Shown piece by piece: positions 44,737-54,192 of a DNA stretch of 64,000 nt. Within the stretch, counting starts at the first letter, position 1; each line of letters begins with the position of its first letter. The position numbers were made by a program, and so were the translations under genes. The notes under the pieces were generated by a model. That model worked only from the letters and a program-made list of their open reading frames with translations, had not been told where the DNA came from and made no database searches. The DNA comes from Mycolicibacterium tusciae (GTDB lineage Bacteria; Actinomycetota; Actinomycetes; Mycobacteriales; Mycobacteriaceae). The stretch lies in contig NZ_MVIM01000004.1 in the NCBI RefSeq assembly GCF_002086795.1, positions 124,001 through 188,000 on the forward strand, given 5' to 3'.

Positions 44737-45768
44737 ATGGTCAACATTCGCAAGACGTGGCGCACCGCCGCGGTCGTGGCAGCCACCGCGATGGTGCTCA
44801 GCGCGTGCGGCGGAGGAGCCAGCGACGTCCCCGGAGGCGAAGAGGCGACCGGCGGCGATGGGACGACGCTGACTGTGGTCGCTTACGCGGTCCCAGAGCC
44901 GGGCTGGAGCAAAATCGTTCCTGCTTTTGCGGCCACCCAGGAGGGTACGGACACCGCCGTGACCGTGTCCTACGGCGCCTCGGGTGACCAGTCACGCGCC
45001 GTAGCCGACGGTAAGCCTGCGGACCTGGTGAATTTCTCTGTCGAGCCCGACGTCGAACGCCTCGTCAGGGCCGGGAAGGTCGCCGAGGACTGGAACGCCG
45101 ACGCCACCCAGGGCATCCCGTTCGGTTCGGTCGTCTCGCTCGTCGTGCGCAAGGGCAACCCGAGGAACATCAAGGACTGGGACGACCTGCTGCAGCCGGG
45201 GCTCGAGGTCGTCAGCCCGAGCCCGATGAGTTCGGGGTCTGCCAAGTGGAATCTGCTGGCGCCGTACGCCGCCAAGAGCAACGGCGGCCAGGATCAGCAG
45301 GCGGGGCTCGACTTCGTCAACAAGTTGGTCACCGAGCACATCCGGACGAGGCCTTCGTCGGGTCGGGAGGCTACCGATCTGTTCCTGCAGGGCACTGGTG
45401 ATGTGCTACTGAGCTACGAGAACGAGGCGATCAACATCGAGCGCCAGGGTAAGCCGGTCGAACACGTCAACCCGCCGCAGACCTTCAAGATCGAGAACCC
45501 GGTCGCGGTGGTCACCTCCAGCGCGCATCAGGAGCAGGCCAACGCGCTGAAGAACTTCCTCTACACCCCTGAGGGCCAGAAGATCTGGGCCCAGGCCGGC
45601 TTCCGGCCGGTCGACCCCGCGGTCGCCGAGGAGTTCTCGACCGACTTCCCGACTCCGGAGAAGCTGTGGACGATCGCGGATCTGGGCGGCTGGAGTGAGG
45701 TCGATCCCGCGTTGTTCGACAAGGACAATGGGTCGATCACCAAGATCTACAAGCAGGCGACGGGATGA
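44737..45768 (+). CDS. subI: Sulfate ABC transporter substrate-binding lipoprotein
   Basis: A 343-residue lipoprotein that captures sulfate or thiosulfate for CysTWA. The signal peptide MVNIRKTWRTAAVVAATAMV ends in lipobox LSAC. The mature type II binding-protein fold shows NVSYGASGDQSRAVADGKPADLVNFS-like elements and SGSAKWNLLAPYAAKSN around the anion site, and LSYENEAINIE near the hinge. AAAGG 6 nt before ATG is the ribosome-binding site. It overlaps cysT by 4 nt, and the operon is preceded by the leader ORF described separately. Confidence 0.93.
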   Translation: MVNIRKTWRTAAVVAATAMVLSACGGGASDVPGGEEATGGDGTTLTVVAYAVPEPGWSKIVPAFAATQEGTDTAVTVSYGASGDQSRAVADGKPADLVNFSVEPDVERLVRAGKVAEDWNADATQGIPFGSVVSLVVRKGNPRNIKDWDDLLQPGLEVVSPSPMSSGSAKWNLLAPYAAKSNGGQDQQAGLDFVNKLVTEHIRTRPSSGREATDLFLQGTGDVLLSYENEAINIERQGKPVEHVNPPQTFKIENPVAVVTSSAHQEQANALKNFLYTPEGQKIWAQAGFRPVDPAVAEEFSTDFPTPEKLWTIADLGGWSEVDPALFDKDNGSITKIYKQATG

Positions 45769-46643
45769 CAGCTGCCCTTGACGACGAGGCGACCCGGCCG
45801 AAATCCACCGGAAACGGTGGAGCCGGGCCGCCTCGCGGCATCTTCACGAAGCGCTACGGCAGCACGCGGCTGCGCGTCGGTGTCGCGACGACATGGCTGT
45901 CGGTCATTGTGCTGCTGCCGCTCGCCGCGATCGTGTGGCAGTCCGCAGGCGGCGGCTGGACCGCGTTCTGGCAGGCGATCACCTCCAACGGCGCGCTCGA
46001 GTCGTTCCGTGTCACGTTGACGGTGTCGGTGGCGGTTTCGGTGGTCAACCTGTTCTTCGGGTTGATCGTCGCGTGGGTGCTGACACGCGACGACTTCCCC
46101 GGAAAGCGCTACGTCGACGCGATCATCGACCTGCCGTTCGCGCTGCCGACCATCGTCGCCAGCCTCGTGATGCTGGCCCTGTACGGCCCCAACAGTCCGG
46201 TTGGCATCTCGCTCCAGCAGACCATCTGGGGCATCGGCATCGCGCTGGCGTTCGTCACGTTGCCGTTCGTCGTTCGTTCGGTGCAACCGGTGCTTCTGGA
46301 ACTGGACCGGGAGGTCGAGGAGGCGGCGGCGTCGTTGGGTGCCGACAACTTCACCATCTTCCGGCTGGTGATCCTGCCCGCGTTGTTGCCGTCGCTGTTG
46401 TCCGGAGCGGGCCTGGCGTTCTCCCGCGCGATCGGCGAGTACGGTTCCGTGGTGCTCATCGGCGGTGCGGTTCCGGGTGAGACAGAGGTTTCTTCCCAGT
46501 ACATCCGCCAGCTCATCGAGTTCGACGACCGCACCGGTGCCGCAGCGGTATCCATTGTGCTGCTCGTCATCTCGTTCGTCGTCCTCTTCATTCTGCGCAC
46601 CATCGGATCGCGGGCGGCGAAGCGGGAGGAGCTGGCCGCATGA
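45765..46643 (+). CDS. cysT: Sulfate ABC transporter permease CysT
   Basis: A 292-residue permease with six membrane helices (residues about 40-290) and the EAA loop EEAAASLGADNFTIFRLVILPALLPSL, which contacts the ATPase. The N-terminal 30 residues are hydrophilic (DDEATRPKSTGNGG). ATG overlaps subI's stop, and its stop overlaps cysW. Forms a heterodimer with CysW. Confidence 0.94.
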   Translation: MTAALDDEATRPKSTGNGGAGPPRGIFTKRYGSTRLRVGVATTWLSVIVLLPLAAIVWQSAGGGWTAFWQAITSNGALESFRVTLTVSVAVSVVNLFFGLIVAWVLTRDDFPGKRYVDAIIDLPFALPTIVASLVMLALYGPNSPVGISLQQTIWGIGIALAFVTLPFVVRSVQPVLLELDREVEEAAASLGADNFTIFRLVILPALLPSLLSGAGLAFSRAIGEYGSVVLIGGAVPGETEVSSQYIRQLIEFDDRTGAAAVSIVLLVISFVVLFILRTIGSRAAKREELAA

Positions 46644-47452
46644 TCCTGTCCCGCACCACGCGGTACCTGCTCCGATTCCTGGCGCTCGGGTACGTCGTGG
46701 TCCTGCTTGTCGTGCCGGTAGGACTGATCCTGTGGCGGACGTTCGAGCCGGGAGTCGGCGCCTTCTTCGAGTCGATCACCACCCCGGCGGCTATTTCCGC
46801 ACTGCAGTTGTCTTTGATCGTGGTCGCGATCGTGGTGCCGCTCAACGTCGTCTTCGGGGTGCCGACCGCGCTGGTGTTGGCGCGCAACAAGTTCCGCGGC
46901 AAGAGCGTGCTGCAGGCGGTCATCGATCTGCCGTTTGCGGTGTCACCCGTGGTGGTCGGCGTTGCGCTCATCCTGCTGTGGGGATCGACCGGTGTGTTCG
47001 GCTTTCTCGAGAACGACTTCGGCATCAAGATCATTTTCGGTTTCGCCGGGATCGTGCTCGCCAGCATTTTCGTGACGATCCCGTATGTCATCCGTGAGGT
47101 CGAACCGGTGCTGCACGAGTTGGGTACCGACCAGGAGGAAGCCGCGTCGACGCTGGGTTCCAGTGGGTGGCAGACGTTCTGGCGGATCACCCTGCCGTCG
47201 ATCAAGTGGGGTCTGATGTACGGCGTCGTGCTGACCGTCGCACGCACGCTCGGGGAATACGGCGCGGTGGTCATGGTGTCGTCGAACCTGCCCGGCATTT
47301 CGCAGACGCTGACCCTGCTGGTATCCGATCGCCATGCCCGCGGCGCGGAGTACGGGGCGTACGCCATCTCGACACTGCTCATGGCGGTGGCCATCGTCGT
47401 GCTGATCGCCCAGGTGATCCTCGACGCCCGCCGCGAGAAGACAAGCAAATAG
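46640..47452 (+). CDS. cysW: Sulfate ABC transporter permease CysW
   Basis: A 270-residue permease with six membrane helices. The EAA loop QEEAASTLGSSGWQTFWRITLPSIKWGL lies near residue 160. FAVSPVVVGVALILLWGSTG is the conserved pore-lining segment. The start is a 4-nt overlap with cysT. CysW and CysT form the pore for sulfate driven by CysA. Confidence 0.94.
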   Translation: MILSRTTRYLLRFLALGYVVVLLVVPVGLILWRTFEPGVGAFFESITTPAAISALQLSLIVVAIVVPLNVVFGVPTALVLARNKFRGKSVLQAVIDLPFAVSPVVVGVALILLWGSTGVFGFLENDFGIKIIFGFAGIVLASIFVTIPYVIREVEPVLHELGTDQEEAASTLGSSGWQTFWRITLPSIKWGLMYGVVLTVARTLGEYGAVVMVSSNLPGISQTLTLLVSDRHARGAEYGAYAISTLLMAVAIVVLIAQVILDARREKTSK

Positions 47453-47470
47453 GCCCGAGGAGACGTTGAC

Positions 47471-48529
47471 ATGACTAACGCGATCACCGTGCGGGGCGCC
47501 AATAAGCGCTACGGCGACTTCGCAGCGCTGGACAACGTCGACTTCGAGGTGCCGTCGGGCTCGCTGACCGCGTTGCTCGGCCCCAGCGGCTCGGGCAAAT
47601 CGACACTGCTGCGTGCCATCGCCGGCCTGGATCTGCCCGACACCGGCACGATCATCATCAATGGCCGCGACGTGACGGCGGTTCCTCCGCAACGGCGAGG
47701 TATCGGCTTCGTGTTCCAGCACTATGCCGCCTTCAAGCACCTCACAGTGCGGGACAATGTCGCGTTCGGGTTGAAGATCAGGAAGCGGTCGAAGGCCGAG
47801 ATCAAAGAGAAGGTGGACAATCTTCTCGAGGTCGTTGGGCTCGCCGGATTCCAGACTCGCTATCCGAACCAGCTTTCCGGTGGGCAGCGCCAGCGCATGG
47901 CGTTGGCGCGCGCGCTGGCCGTCGACCCGCAGGTATTGCTGCTCGACGAGCCGTTCGGCGCGCTGGATGCCAAGGTGCGCGAAGACCTGCGCGCATGGCT
48001 GCGCCGCCTGCACGACGAGGTGCACGTCACGACTGTGCTGGTCACTCACGACCAATCCGAGGCACTGGACGTCGCCGACCGGATCGCGGTGCTGAACAAG
48101 GGCCGCATTGAGCAAGTCGGTTCTCCCACCACGGTTTACGACGAACCTGCCAATGCGTTTGTGATGTCGTTCCTCGGTGCGGTGTCATCGCTGAACGGCA
48201 GCCTGGTGCGACCGCACGACATTCGGGTGGGGCGTAACCCCGAGATGGCCATCGCGTCGAGCGATGACTCCATTCAGGCGACAGGCGTGGTCCGGGCCAT
48301 CATTGACCGAATTGTCATGCTCGGCTTCGAAGTTCGCGTGGAACTGACCAGTGCTGCGGACAAAACACCGTTCACCGCGCAGATCACCCGCGGCGACGCC
48401 GAGGCGCTCGGCCTCAAGGAGGGTGACACCGTCTACGTCCGCGCCACCCGCATCCCGTCGATCCCCGGTGGCACGGACGTGCCTAATCCCGACGCCGCCG
48501 ACGATGACGAGACACTGACCTCGGCCTAG
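47471..48529 (+). CDS. cysA: Sulfate ABC transporter ATP-binding protein
   Basis: A 352-residue ATPase that powers the transporter. Walker [10 protein letters not shown] (residues about 36-44), Q-loop FQHYA, signature [16 protein letters not shown], Walker [13 protein letters not shown] and the H-loop THDQ are all intact. The C-terminal TOBE domain follows ([11 protein letters not shown]…). A GGAGA ribosome-binding site lies upstream of the ATG, 18 nt after cysW. It ends in a highly acidic tail ([11 protein letters not shown]). Confidence 0.96.
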   Translation: MTNAITVRGANKRYGDFAALDNVDFEVPSGSLTALLGPSGSGKSTLLRAIAGLDLPDTGTIIINGRDVTAVPPQRRGIGFVFQHYAAFKHLTVRDNVAFGLKIRKRSKAEIKEKVDNLLEVVGLAGFQTRYPNQLSGGQRQRMALARALAVDPQVLLLDEPFGALDAKVREDLRAWLRRLHDEVHVTTVLVTHDQSEALDVADRIAVLNKGRIEQVGSPTTVYDEPANAFVMSFLGAVSSLNGSLVRPHDIRVGRNPEMAIASSDDSIQATGVVRAIIDRIVMLGFEVRVELTSAADKTPFTAQITRGDAEALGLKEGDTVYVRATRIPSIPGGTDVPNPDAADDDETLTSA

Positions 48530-48590
48530 TCGAGCCGCGCCGGAACCCGGATTGGGCCGTCGGACCCTTAGTGGACATCGACCTGCTCGG

Positions 48591-48622
48591 GCGCATAATC
48601 TAGCGTGGTTATGCGCTTAAGC
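48591..48622. promoter_or_regulatory. Inverted repeat and palindrome upstream of the first aldehyde dehydrogenase gene
   Basis: GCGCATAA (48591-48598) and TTATGCGC (48609-48616) are perfect 8-bp arms around a 10-nt spacer. The palindrome GCTTAAGC follows at 48615-48622. They are 51-82 bp before the GTG start at 48673. These are good operator candidates, and the LacI gene (50080-51117) is the closest regulator. Confidence 0.5.
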
Positions 48623-48672
48623 ACGGCATGGACGACCGTGTTCCCGGGGCGCGGCGAAAGGTTTGACGAACA

Positions 48673-50079
48673 GTGACTACGACCATTCCGGTGTTCAACC
48701 CCTCGACAGAAGAGCAGATCTTCGAGGTCGTCGACTCAGACCAGGCAATAGTCGACGCGGCCGTCGCCAGGGCGCGGGAGACCTTCGATTCCGGGGTGTG
48801 GCGCAAGCTGCCCGCCGCGCGTCGCGCGGAGGTGCTTTTCCGCGCTGCCGAGATCATCAGGGAACGTACCGACGAGCTCGCCCTGCTCGAGGGCCGTGAC
48901 AACGGCATGAACAAGGTGGCGGGTGAGCAGATCATCAAGGTGTCGATGGAGATGCTGCTGTACTACGCCGGCTGGGTCGGCAAGATCCACGGCGAGTCCA
49001 GCAGCGTCGTATCCGATGGCCTGCTCGGCCACTACGAGAGCTTTCACAACTTCACCCAGCTCGAACCGGTCGGGGTGTGTGGCCTCATCATCCCCTGGAA
49101 CGGGCCGTTCTTCGTCGCGATGCTCAAGGTCGCGCCCGCGCTGGCGGCCGGCTGCTCCTGTGTGCTCAAGCCCGCCGAGGAGACGCCGCTCACCGCATTG
49201 AAGCTGGAGGAGATCTTCCGCGAGGCGGGCCTGCCTGACGGCGTGCTCAACGTCATCACCGGTTACGGCGAGACCACCGGTGCGGCGCTCACCGCGCATC
49301 CGGACGTCGACAAGATCTCGTTCACCGGGTCGACAGAGGTCGGCAGGCTGATCGTCAAGGCGGCCGCCGGCAACCTCAAGCGCCTCACGCTCGAGCTGGG
49401 CGGAAAGTCGCCCCTGATCATGTTCGAGGACGCCAATCTCGACAAGGCGATCATGAACGCGAGCCTTGGTCTGCTCGCCGGATCGGGGCAGAACTGTTCC
49501 TGCACCTCGCGCATCTACGTTCAGCGCGGCATCTACGACCAGGTGGTCGAGGGAATCGCCGGGTTCGCCAAGATGCTGCCGATGGGAGGCAGCGAGGACC
49601 CCGATTCGGTACTCGGACCGCTGATCAGCGACAAACAGCGCCAGCGTGTCGAAGGCATTGTGCAAGAGGGTGTTTCGAAGGGTGCCGAGATCATCACCGG
49701 CGGCAAGTACCTGGACCGCAAGGGCTACTTCTACGAGGCGACGGTCATCACCAACACCACGCCCGATATGCGGCTCATCCGCGAGGAGATCTTCGGGCCG
49801 GTCGGCTGCGTCATCCCCTTCGACGAGGAGGAGGAGGTTCTGGCTGCCGCCAACGACACGGAGTACGGGCTGGCCGGCGCCATCTGGACGGAGAACCTCG
49901 GGCGTGCCCACCGAGTCGCGAACGAGCTTCACGCAGGACAGGTCTGGGTCAACTGCGCCCTGGGCGCGGATCCGGCGATGCCGATCTGCGGGCACAAACA
50001 ATCGGGCTGGGGTGGCGAGCGCGGTCGCAAGGGCATCGAGGAGTACTTCAACACCAAGGCGGTCTACATCAGCCTCTGA
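48673..50079 (+). CDS. Aldehyde dehydrogenase
   Basis: A 468-residue NAD(P)-dependent dehydrogenase converting an aldehyde to its acid. The proton-acceptor Glu is in LELGGKSPLIMF (about residue 240), the nucleophile Cys in GSGQNCSCTSRIY (about 275, with an adjacent Cys), and the NAD motif is FTGSTEVGR. GTG start at 48673. It overlaps nothing but its stop is adjacent to the converging LacI gene. Its paralogue at 51151-52617 is on the opposite strand; the pair flanks the LacI regulator. Confidence 0.92.
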   Translation: MTTTIPVFNPSTEEQIFEVVDSDQAIVDAAVARARETFDSGVWRKLPAARRAEVLFRAAEIIRERTDELALLEGRDNGMNKVAGEQIIKVSMEMLLYYAGWVGKIHGESSSVVSDGLLGHYESFHNFTQLEPVGVCGLIIPWNGPFFVAMLKVAPALAAGCSCVLKPAEETPLTALKLEEIFREAGLPDGVLNVITGYGETTGAALTAHPDVDKISFTGSTEVGRLIVKAAAGNLKRLTLELGGKSPLIMFEDANLDKAIMNASLGLLAGSGQNCSCTSRIYVQRGIYDQVVEGIAGFAKMLPMGGSEDPDSVLGPLISDKQRQRVEGIVQEGVSKGAEIITGGKYLDRKGYFYEATVITNTTPDMRLIREEIFGPVGCVIPFDEEEEVLAAANDTEYGLAGAIWTENLGRAHRVANELHAGQVWVNCALGADPAMPICGHKQSGWGGERGRKGIEEYFNTKAVYISL

Positions 50080-51117
50080 TCAGGTCGAGGCGCGCACGAT
50101 CAGCCGGGTGATGTCGGCCGCCTGCGGTGGCGGTGGCGAGGGATAGTCGAGTTCGGCGAGCAGCGCCGCGATGGCGACATCGGCGACCGCGCTCGGATTG
50201 AACTCGACCGTCGTCAGTGGTGGCGAGCTCAGTGCTCCGATGGGGGCGGCGTCGACCCCGATCACCGCCAAATCGGCGGGGCACCTCAAACCCGCCTCCC
50301 GCACGCCGAAAAGGATCAGGCACGCCACCTCGTCGCTCTGTGCGCACACCGCGGTGACGCCCTCGCGTACCCACGTGGTGACGACATCCTCGACGTTCTC
50401 ATGGGTGACGTCGGCGACACGAACGGGAGGCAATTGTCTCGCGGTGGCCGCCGACAGGACCCCGCCCAGCCAGTAGTCACCCAGGGCCCGCCACCTTTTC
50501 GCGCCGGCGCGCGCGAAGGCGATTTCGCGATGGCCACGCGAGACCAGATGATCAATTCGTATCTCGCCCACGGACTCTGGCGGATTGCCCAGTGCGGGCA
50601 GCGTCCCGATCTCGATATGCGGGATGTTGGCCGACTTCATTGCCTGCACGACTCGGTCGGGCAGCGGGAACAGGCTCGTGACGGCAACGGGATCGATGTT
50701 CTCGATCGCGTCGACGATGTTGCGGTCGTCTTCGGTTTCGAAGATCTGGATCTGCAGCAGCCCTGCGCGTGCCAGATCGGCCGTCATCCGGCTGCCCGCC
50801 TGCAGGGGCATGTCGCCGACGGCGATACGGGGAACCACGTAGAGCACCGCCCCGCTCTTACCCCGCGCCAGATTGCGGGCGGCCAGGTTCGGCCGGTAAC
50901 CCAGTTGCTGGGCGGCGCGGATCACGGCGTCGCGGGTCCGCTCGGAAATGCGGTGCCCTTCGACGTCGTTCAGGACGTAACTCACCGTGGCCGTCGACAC
51001 GTTCGCCAGACGCGCGACGTCAGCGGTGGTGGGCCTGGGCAGTCGCGTTTCGCCGGCTGCTGCGCCCCGGGGACCGGCCATGCCACATCGTGGCATGTTC
51101 GGTGCCGGGGTACGCAC
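50080..51117 (-). CDS. LacI-family transcriptional regulator
   Basis: A 345-residue repressor. The HTH and hinge are TTADVARLANVSTATVSYVLND and LGYRPNLAARNLA (residues about 29-85). The sugar-binding-protein-like effector domain follows (ESVGEIRIDHLVSRGHREIAFAR…AVIGVDAAPIGALSSPPLTTVEFNPSAVADVA). The N-terminal 28 residues (MRTPAPNMPRCGMAGPRGAA) are not part of the HTH, so a start at the internal ATG 51081 is possible. It lies between two aldehyde dehydrogenase genes and probably controls one or both. Confidence 0.88.
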   Translation of the reverse strand: MRTPAPNMPRCGMAGPRGAAAGETRLPRPTTADVARLANVSTATVSYVLNDVEGHRISERTRDAVIRAAQQLGYRPNLAARNLARGKSGAVLYVVPRIAVGDMPLQAGSRMTADLARAGLLQIQIFETEDDRNIVDAIENIDPVAVTSLFPLPDRVVQAMKSANIPHIEIGTLPALGNPPESVGEIRIDHLVSRGHREIAFARAGAKRWRALGDYWLGGVLSAATARQLPPVRVADVTHENVEDVVTTWVREGVTAVCAQSDEVACLILFGVREAGLRCPADLAVIGVDAAPIGALSSPPLTTVEFNPSAVADVAIAALLAELDYPSPPPPQAADITRLIVRAST

Positions 51118-51150
51118 ATTGTCCGCGGCGTGGTCACCGCCGCATCGGTA

Positions 51151-52617
51151 TCAGAGCTGTGCCCAGACCGACTTCGTCTTCAAGTAGGCGTCGATACCTT
51201 CCTGGCCGAACTCGTGTCCCCAACCGGACTGCCGGTACCCGCCGAACGGCACCGCGTGGTCGAATACCAACTGGCAGTTGATCGTTACGGTTCCGGCCTG
51301 CAACCGCTTGCCGAGCCGATGCGCGCGGCTGAGGTTGTTGGTCCACGCGGTGGCCGCCAGGCCGTACGTCGTGTCGTTGGCCATCGCGACGGCCTCGTCG
51401 TCGTCGTCGAACGGCAGGACCGTGACCACGGGCCCGAAGATCTCCTCCTGATACAGCCGCATGTCACGGTTGACGTTGGTCAGGACGGTCGGGTGCACGA
51501 AGTAGCCCTTGCGGTCGAGCCGGTGGCCGCCCGTGACGACCTCGGCACCCTCGGACTTGCCCTCGTCGATGTAACCCATGACCCTGGTCAGCTGCTTCTG
51601 ACTGATCAGCGGGCCGCTCATGCATCCCTCCTCGTCAGGTCCGCCGAGCTTGACGAAGTTGGCCATGTTGGAGATGCCTTCGAGCACCTGGTCGTAGACG
51701 CCGCGCTGGACGAATACGCGTGAGCCGCATACACAGCCCTGACCGGAGTGCACGAAGATTCCCATCGACGCCATGAAGATGGCCTTCTCCAGGTCCGCGT
51801 CGTCGTAGATCAGCACCGGCGACTTGCCACCGAGTTCGAGCATGACCTTCTTGAGGTTGCCCGCCGATGCCCGCACGATTTCCTTGCCGATCTCGGTCGA
51901 GCCGGTGAAGGCGACCTTCTCGACGTCAGGATGCGCCGTGATCGCCGCACCCGCGGTGTGGCCGTAGCCGGTCAGCAGGTTGACGACGCCCTCGGGCACG
52001 CCCGCCTCGTGGATCAACCGGTTGAGCAGGATCGCCGACAGCGGCGTCTCCTCTGCGGGCTTGACCACCATGCTGCAGCCTGCGGCCAGCGCGGGCGCGA
52101 GCTTTGCGCATGCGTTGAAGATCGGGCCGTTCCACGGAAAGATCAGGCCCACAACGCCATACGGCTCCTTGAGCGTGTAGGTGTGCATGTCGACCCACGT
52201 GTCGGTGGCAATCCCCGCGGTCTTCACGTCGTAGGCGTTGCCGCTGATCTTGGAACACCAGCCGGCGTAGTAGCGGAAGAACTCGGCGCAGTTGGGCAGA
52301 CCCAGCGTCGCCTGCATCAGCGGCATACCGGTGTTGAGCGAATCCAGGTGCGCGATCTCGTCGGCGTGCTCGTCGATGAGATCGGCGAGCTTCCACATGA
52401 TCTTGGCCCGCGCGCGTCCGGGCAGCTCCGACCACACGCCCGACTCGAAGGAGGCCTTCGCTCGCGCGACGGCCTCATCGACGGCCTCCGCGCCGCAGTC
52501 GGTGAACTCGACGATCTGCTCTTCGGTCACCGGGTTGATGACCGAGATCTTCTCTCCAGTGCCCGGCCGTGCGGTGAGTTCGTCCAGAACCGTCTGCAGT
52601 GTCACCGTCGATGTCAT
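51151..52617 (-). CDS. Aldehyde dehydrogenase
   Basis: A 488-residue NAD(P)-dependent aldehyde dehydrogenase. Glu in LELGGKSPVLIYDD (about residue 258), Cys in HSGQGCVCGSRVF (about 292) and FTGSTEIGKE complete the active site. AAAGG 6 nt before ATG is its ribosome-binding site. It is upstream of the LacI gene in the same direction with a 33-bp gap, and its promoter contains two TGCTnAGCA repeats. Substrate cannot be read from sequence. Confidence 0.93.
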   Translation of the reverse strand: MTSTVTLQTVLDELTARPGTGEKISVINPVTEEQIVEFTDCGAEAVDEAVARAKASFESGVWSELPGRARAKIMWKLADLIDEHADEIAHLDSLNTGMPLMQATLGLPNCAEFFRYYAGWCSKISGNAYDVKTAGIATDTWVDMHTYTLKEPYGVVGLIFPWNGPIFNACAKLAPALAAGCSMVVKPAEETPLSAILLNRLIHEAGVPEGVVNLLTGYGHTAGAAITAHPDVEKVAFTGSTEIGKEIVRASAGNLKKVMLELGGKSPVLIYDDADLEKAIFMASMGIFVHSGQGCVCGSRVFVQRGVYDQVLEGISNMANFVKLGGPDEEGCMSGPLISQKQLTRVMGYIDEGKSEGAEVVTGGHRLDRKGYFVHPTVLTNVNRDMRLYQEEIFGPVVTVLPFDDDDEAVAMANDTTYGLAATAWTNNLSRAHRLGKRLQAGTVTINCQLVFDHAVPFGGYRQSGWGHEFGQEGIDAYLKTKSVWAQL

Positions 52618-52660
52618 CGTTGACCTTTCTCGTCGCCCACGGGGAGCGCGTCGCCCACCA

Positions 52661-52680
52661 TGCTGAGCAACTGCTTAGCA
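52661..52680. promoter_or_regulatory. Tandem TGCTnAGCA palindromes, candidate operator
   Basis: TGCTGAGCA (52661-52669) and TGCTTAGCA (52672-52680) are two 9-bp palindromes with a 2-bp gap, 44-63 bp upstream of the second aldehyde dehydrogenase. The related half GCTTAAGC is in the promoter of the first one (48615-48622). A TetR- or LacI-family operator is possible. Confidence 0.5.
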
Positions 52681-52735
52681 CGGTGGCGACGCGAGGGTCA
52701 AGGCGGGCGCGAGTGGAGGCGATACCCGATTACCG

Positions 52736-53464
52736 TCAGGCGGCGGCGGAGACGACGCTCATCGCGTCGAAACGGTCGAGCACCGTGGCGGCGACCAGGT
52801 TGTGTGAGCCCAACGGCTCGGCCATCGGAATGCCGTGAGCTGCCGCATAGGACGCCACGCGGTCCGTGATGATGCCGTGCGCCAGGAACCATGGGGCGAT
52901 CACAAGCTTGCGGGCGCCGTCGGCCCGCAGCCGCTCCACCGCGTCGGCGACGTTCGGCCATGGTCCGGTCGCGAACGCGACTTCGGCACCGGCCCAACGG
53001 GTTCCAATGCCGAGCGCACACGCCACGTCCCCGGTTCGCGCGTTGGCCGCCTCGTTCGACGATCCGACGGCCGCGACCACAACACCGAGGCCCTCCTCGT
53101 CCGGCGACACCCCGGCCTCGGACAGCCGCTGCCGCAACACGGAGAGCAGGGCGGGATCTTCCCCGAGCACCTCGGCCTGGTCGACCCGCGCACCTGACTG
53201 CTCGATCATCTCCGGGATGTCGACCCGCGCGTGATACGCGTCGGCCAGCAGGAACGGCACCACGACGCCGTCGCGAAGGCCGGTCAGCACGTCACGCAGG
53301 TTCGGGTCGGTCTTCTCCAGGAACGCGGCACGAACGTCGAGCCAGGGCCGCAGCCGCCGGATGCGGCCCGCGACGGCATGCGTCACCGCGGCCGACCGCG
53401 GGTCGACGCTGCCGTGTGCCGCCAGGACGAGCGTCGGGCGGCTGGCGGGAGCCGGAACCGTCAC
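52736..53464 (-). CDS. Sirohydrochlorin ferrochelatase-like protein (CbiX/SirB type)
   Basis: A 242-residue class II chelatase that inserts iron into sirohydrochlorin to give sirohaem, the cofactor of NirA. The first half has LVLAAHGSVDPRSAAVTHAVAGR (His of the active site) and the second half has LVIAPWFLAHGIITDRV. It starts with GTG at 53462-53464, whose GTGA overlaps the cysH stop. Last gene of the nirA-cysH-sirB operon, as in M. tuberculosis (Rv2391-Rv2393). Confidence 0.87.
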   Translation of the reverse strand: MTVPAPASRPTLVLAAHGSVDPRSAAVTHAVAGRIRRLRPWLDVRAAFLEKTDPNLRDVLTGLRDGVVVPFLLADAYHARVDIPEMIEQSGARVDQAEVLGEDPALLSVLRQRLSEAGVSPDEEGLGVVVAAVGSSNEAANARTGDVACALGIGTRWAGAEVAFATGPWPNVADAVERLRADGARKLVIAPWFLAHGIITDRVASYAAAHGIPMAEPLGSHNLVAATVLDRFDAMSVVSAAA

Positions 53465-54165
53465 GACGCGTGCAGTCCGCATTCCGTCTTCGTCTGGCCC
53501 GCCCAGCGACCGCTGCGCGGATCGGCGCCCTCGACGGGCTTCGCGGTGCACGGTGCGCAGCCGATCGACGGATAGCCCTCGAAAACCAGGGGATTGACGA
53601 GCACATCGTTGGCGTCGATGTACGCCTGCATGTGCTCGTCGGACCACGCCGCGATCGGGTTGATCTTCACTAATCCGAAAGCCTTGTCCCAGCTGATGAG
53701 TGGCGCGTTCGCACGCGTCGGCGCCTCGACGCGGCGGATGCCGGTCACCCATGCCGAGTATCCGCGCAACGCCTTGGACAGCGGCTCGACCTTGCGCATC
53801 CGGCAGCACTCGCTGGGCTCGCGGGCGAACAGATCCTTGCCGAACAACTCGTCCTGCTTGGCGACACTGTTCTCCGGCGTGACGTTGACGACGTTGATGT
53901 CGTAGACCGCCTCGACCGCGTCACGGGTGCCGATGGTCTCGACGAAGTGGTAACCGGTATCGAGGAACAGCACGTCGACGCCCGGTCGTACCTTCGCGGC
54001 CATATCGACGAGGACGGCGTCCTGCATGTTCGACGCGACGACGTAGTTGCCGCCGAAGTTCTCGTCGGTCCAGCGCAGCAGTTCGTCGGCGTTCGCACCC
54101 TCGAGTTCCGCCGCGCCGCGTTCTGCCAACGCGATTAGGTCAACCTCTGAAATGACGTCAGTCAT
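53461..54165 (-). CDS. cysH: Adenosine 5'-phosphosulfate reductase
   Basis: A 234-residue assimilatory reductase that turns APS into sulfite. The [4Fe-4S] ligands are the CC pair in SECCRMRKVEPL (about residue 120) and the CxxC in IGCAPCTAKP (about 203), the arrangement of APS (not PAPS) reductases. The C-terminal active-site Cys is in TECGLHAS. It is 27 nt after nirA and overlaps the chelatase gene. Confidence 0.94.
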   Translation of the reverse strand: MTDVISEVDLIALAERGAAELEGANADELLRWTDENFGGNYVVASNMQDAVLVDMAAKVRPGVDVLFLDTGYHFVETIGTRDAVEAVYDINVVNVTPENSVAKQDELFGKDLFAREPSECCRMRKVEPLSKALRGYSAWVTGIRRVEAPTRANAPLISWDKAFGLVKINPIAAWSDEHMQAYIDANDVLVNPLVFEGYPSIGCAPCTAKPVEGADPRSGRWAGQTKTECGLHAS

Positions 54166-54192
54166 CTGTGTCCTTCCACTTCGCGTAAGCGT

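Noticed and set aside
48736..50001. A 421-codon open frame opposite the first aldehyde dehydrogenase
   Set aside because: Composition is that of a codon-shadow frame and the sense strand gene has all ALDH motifs.
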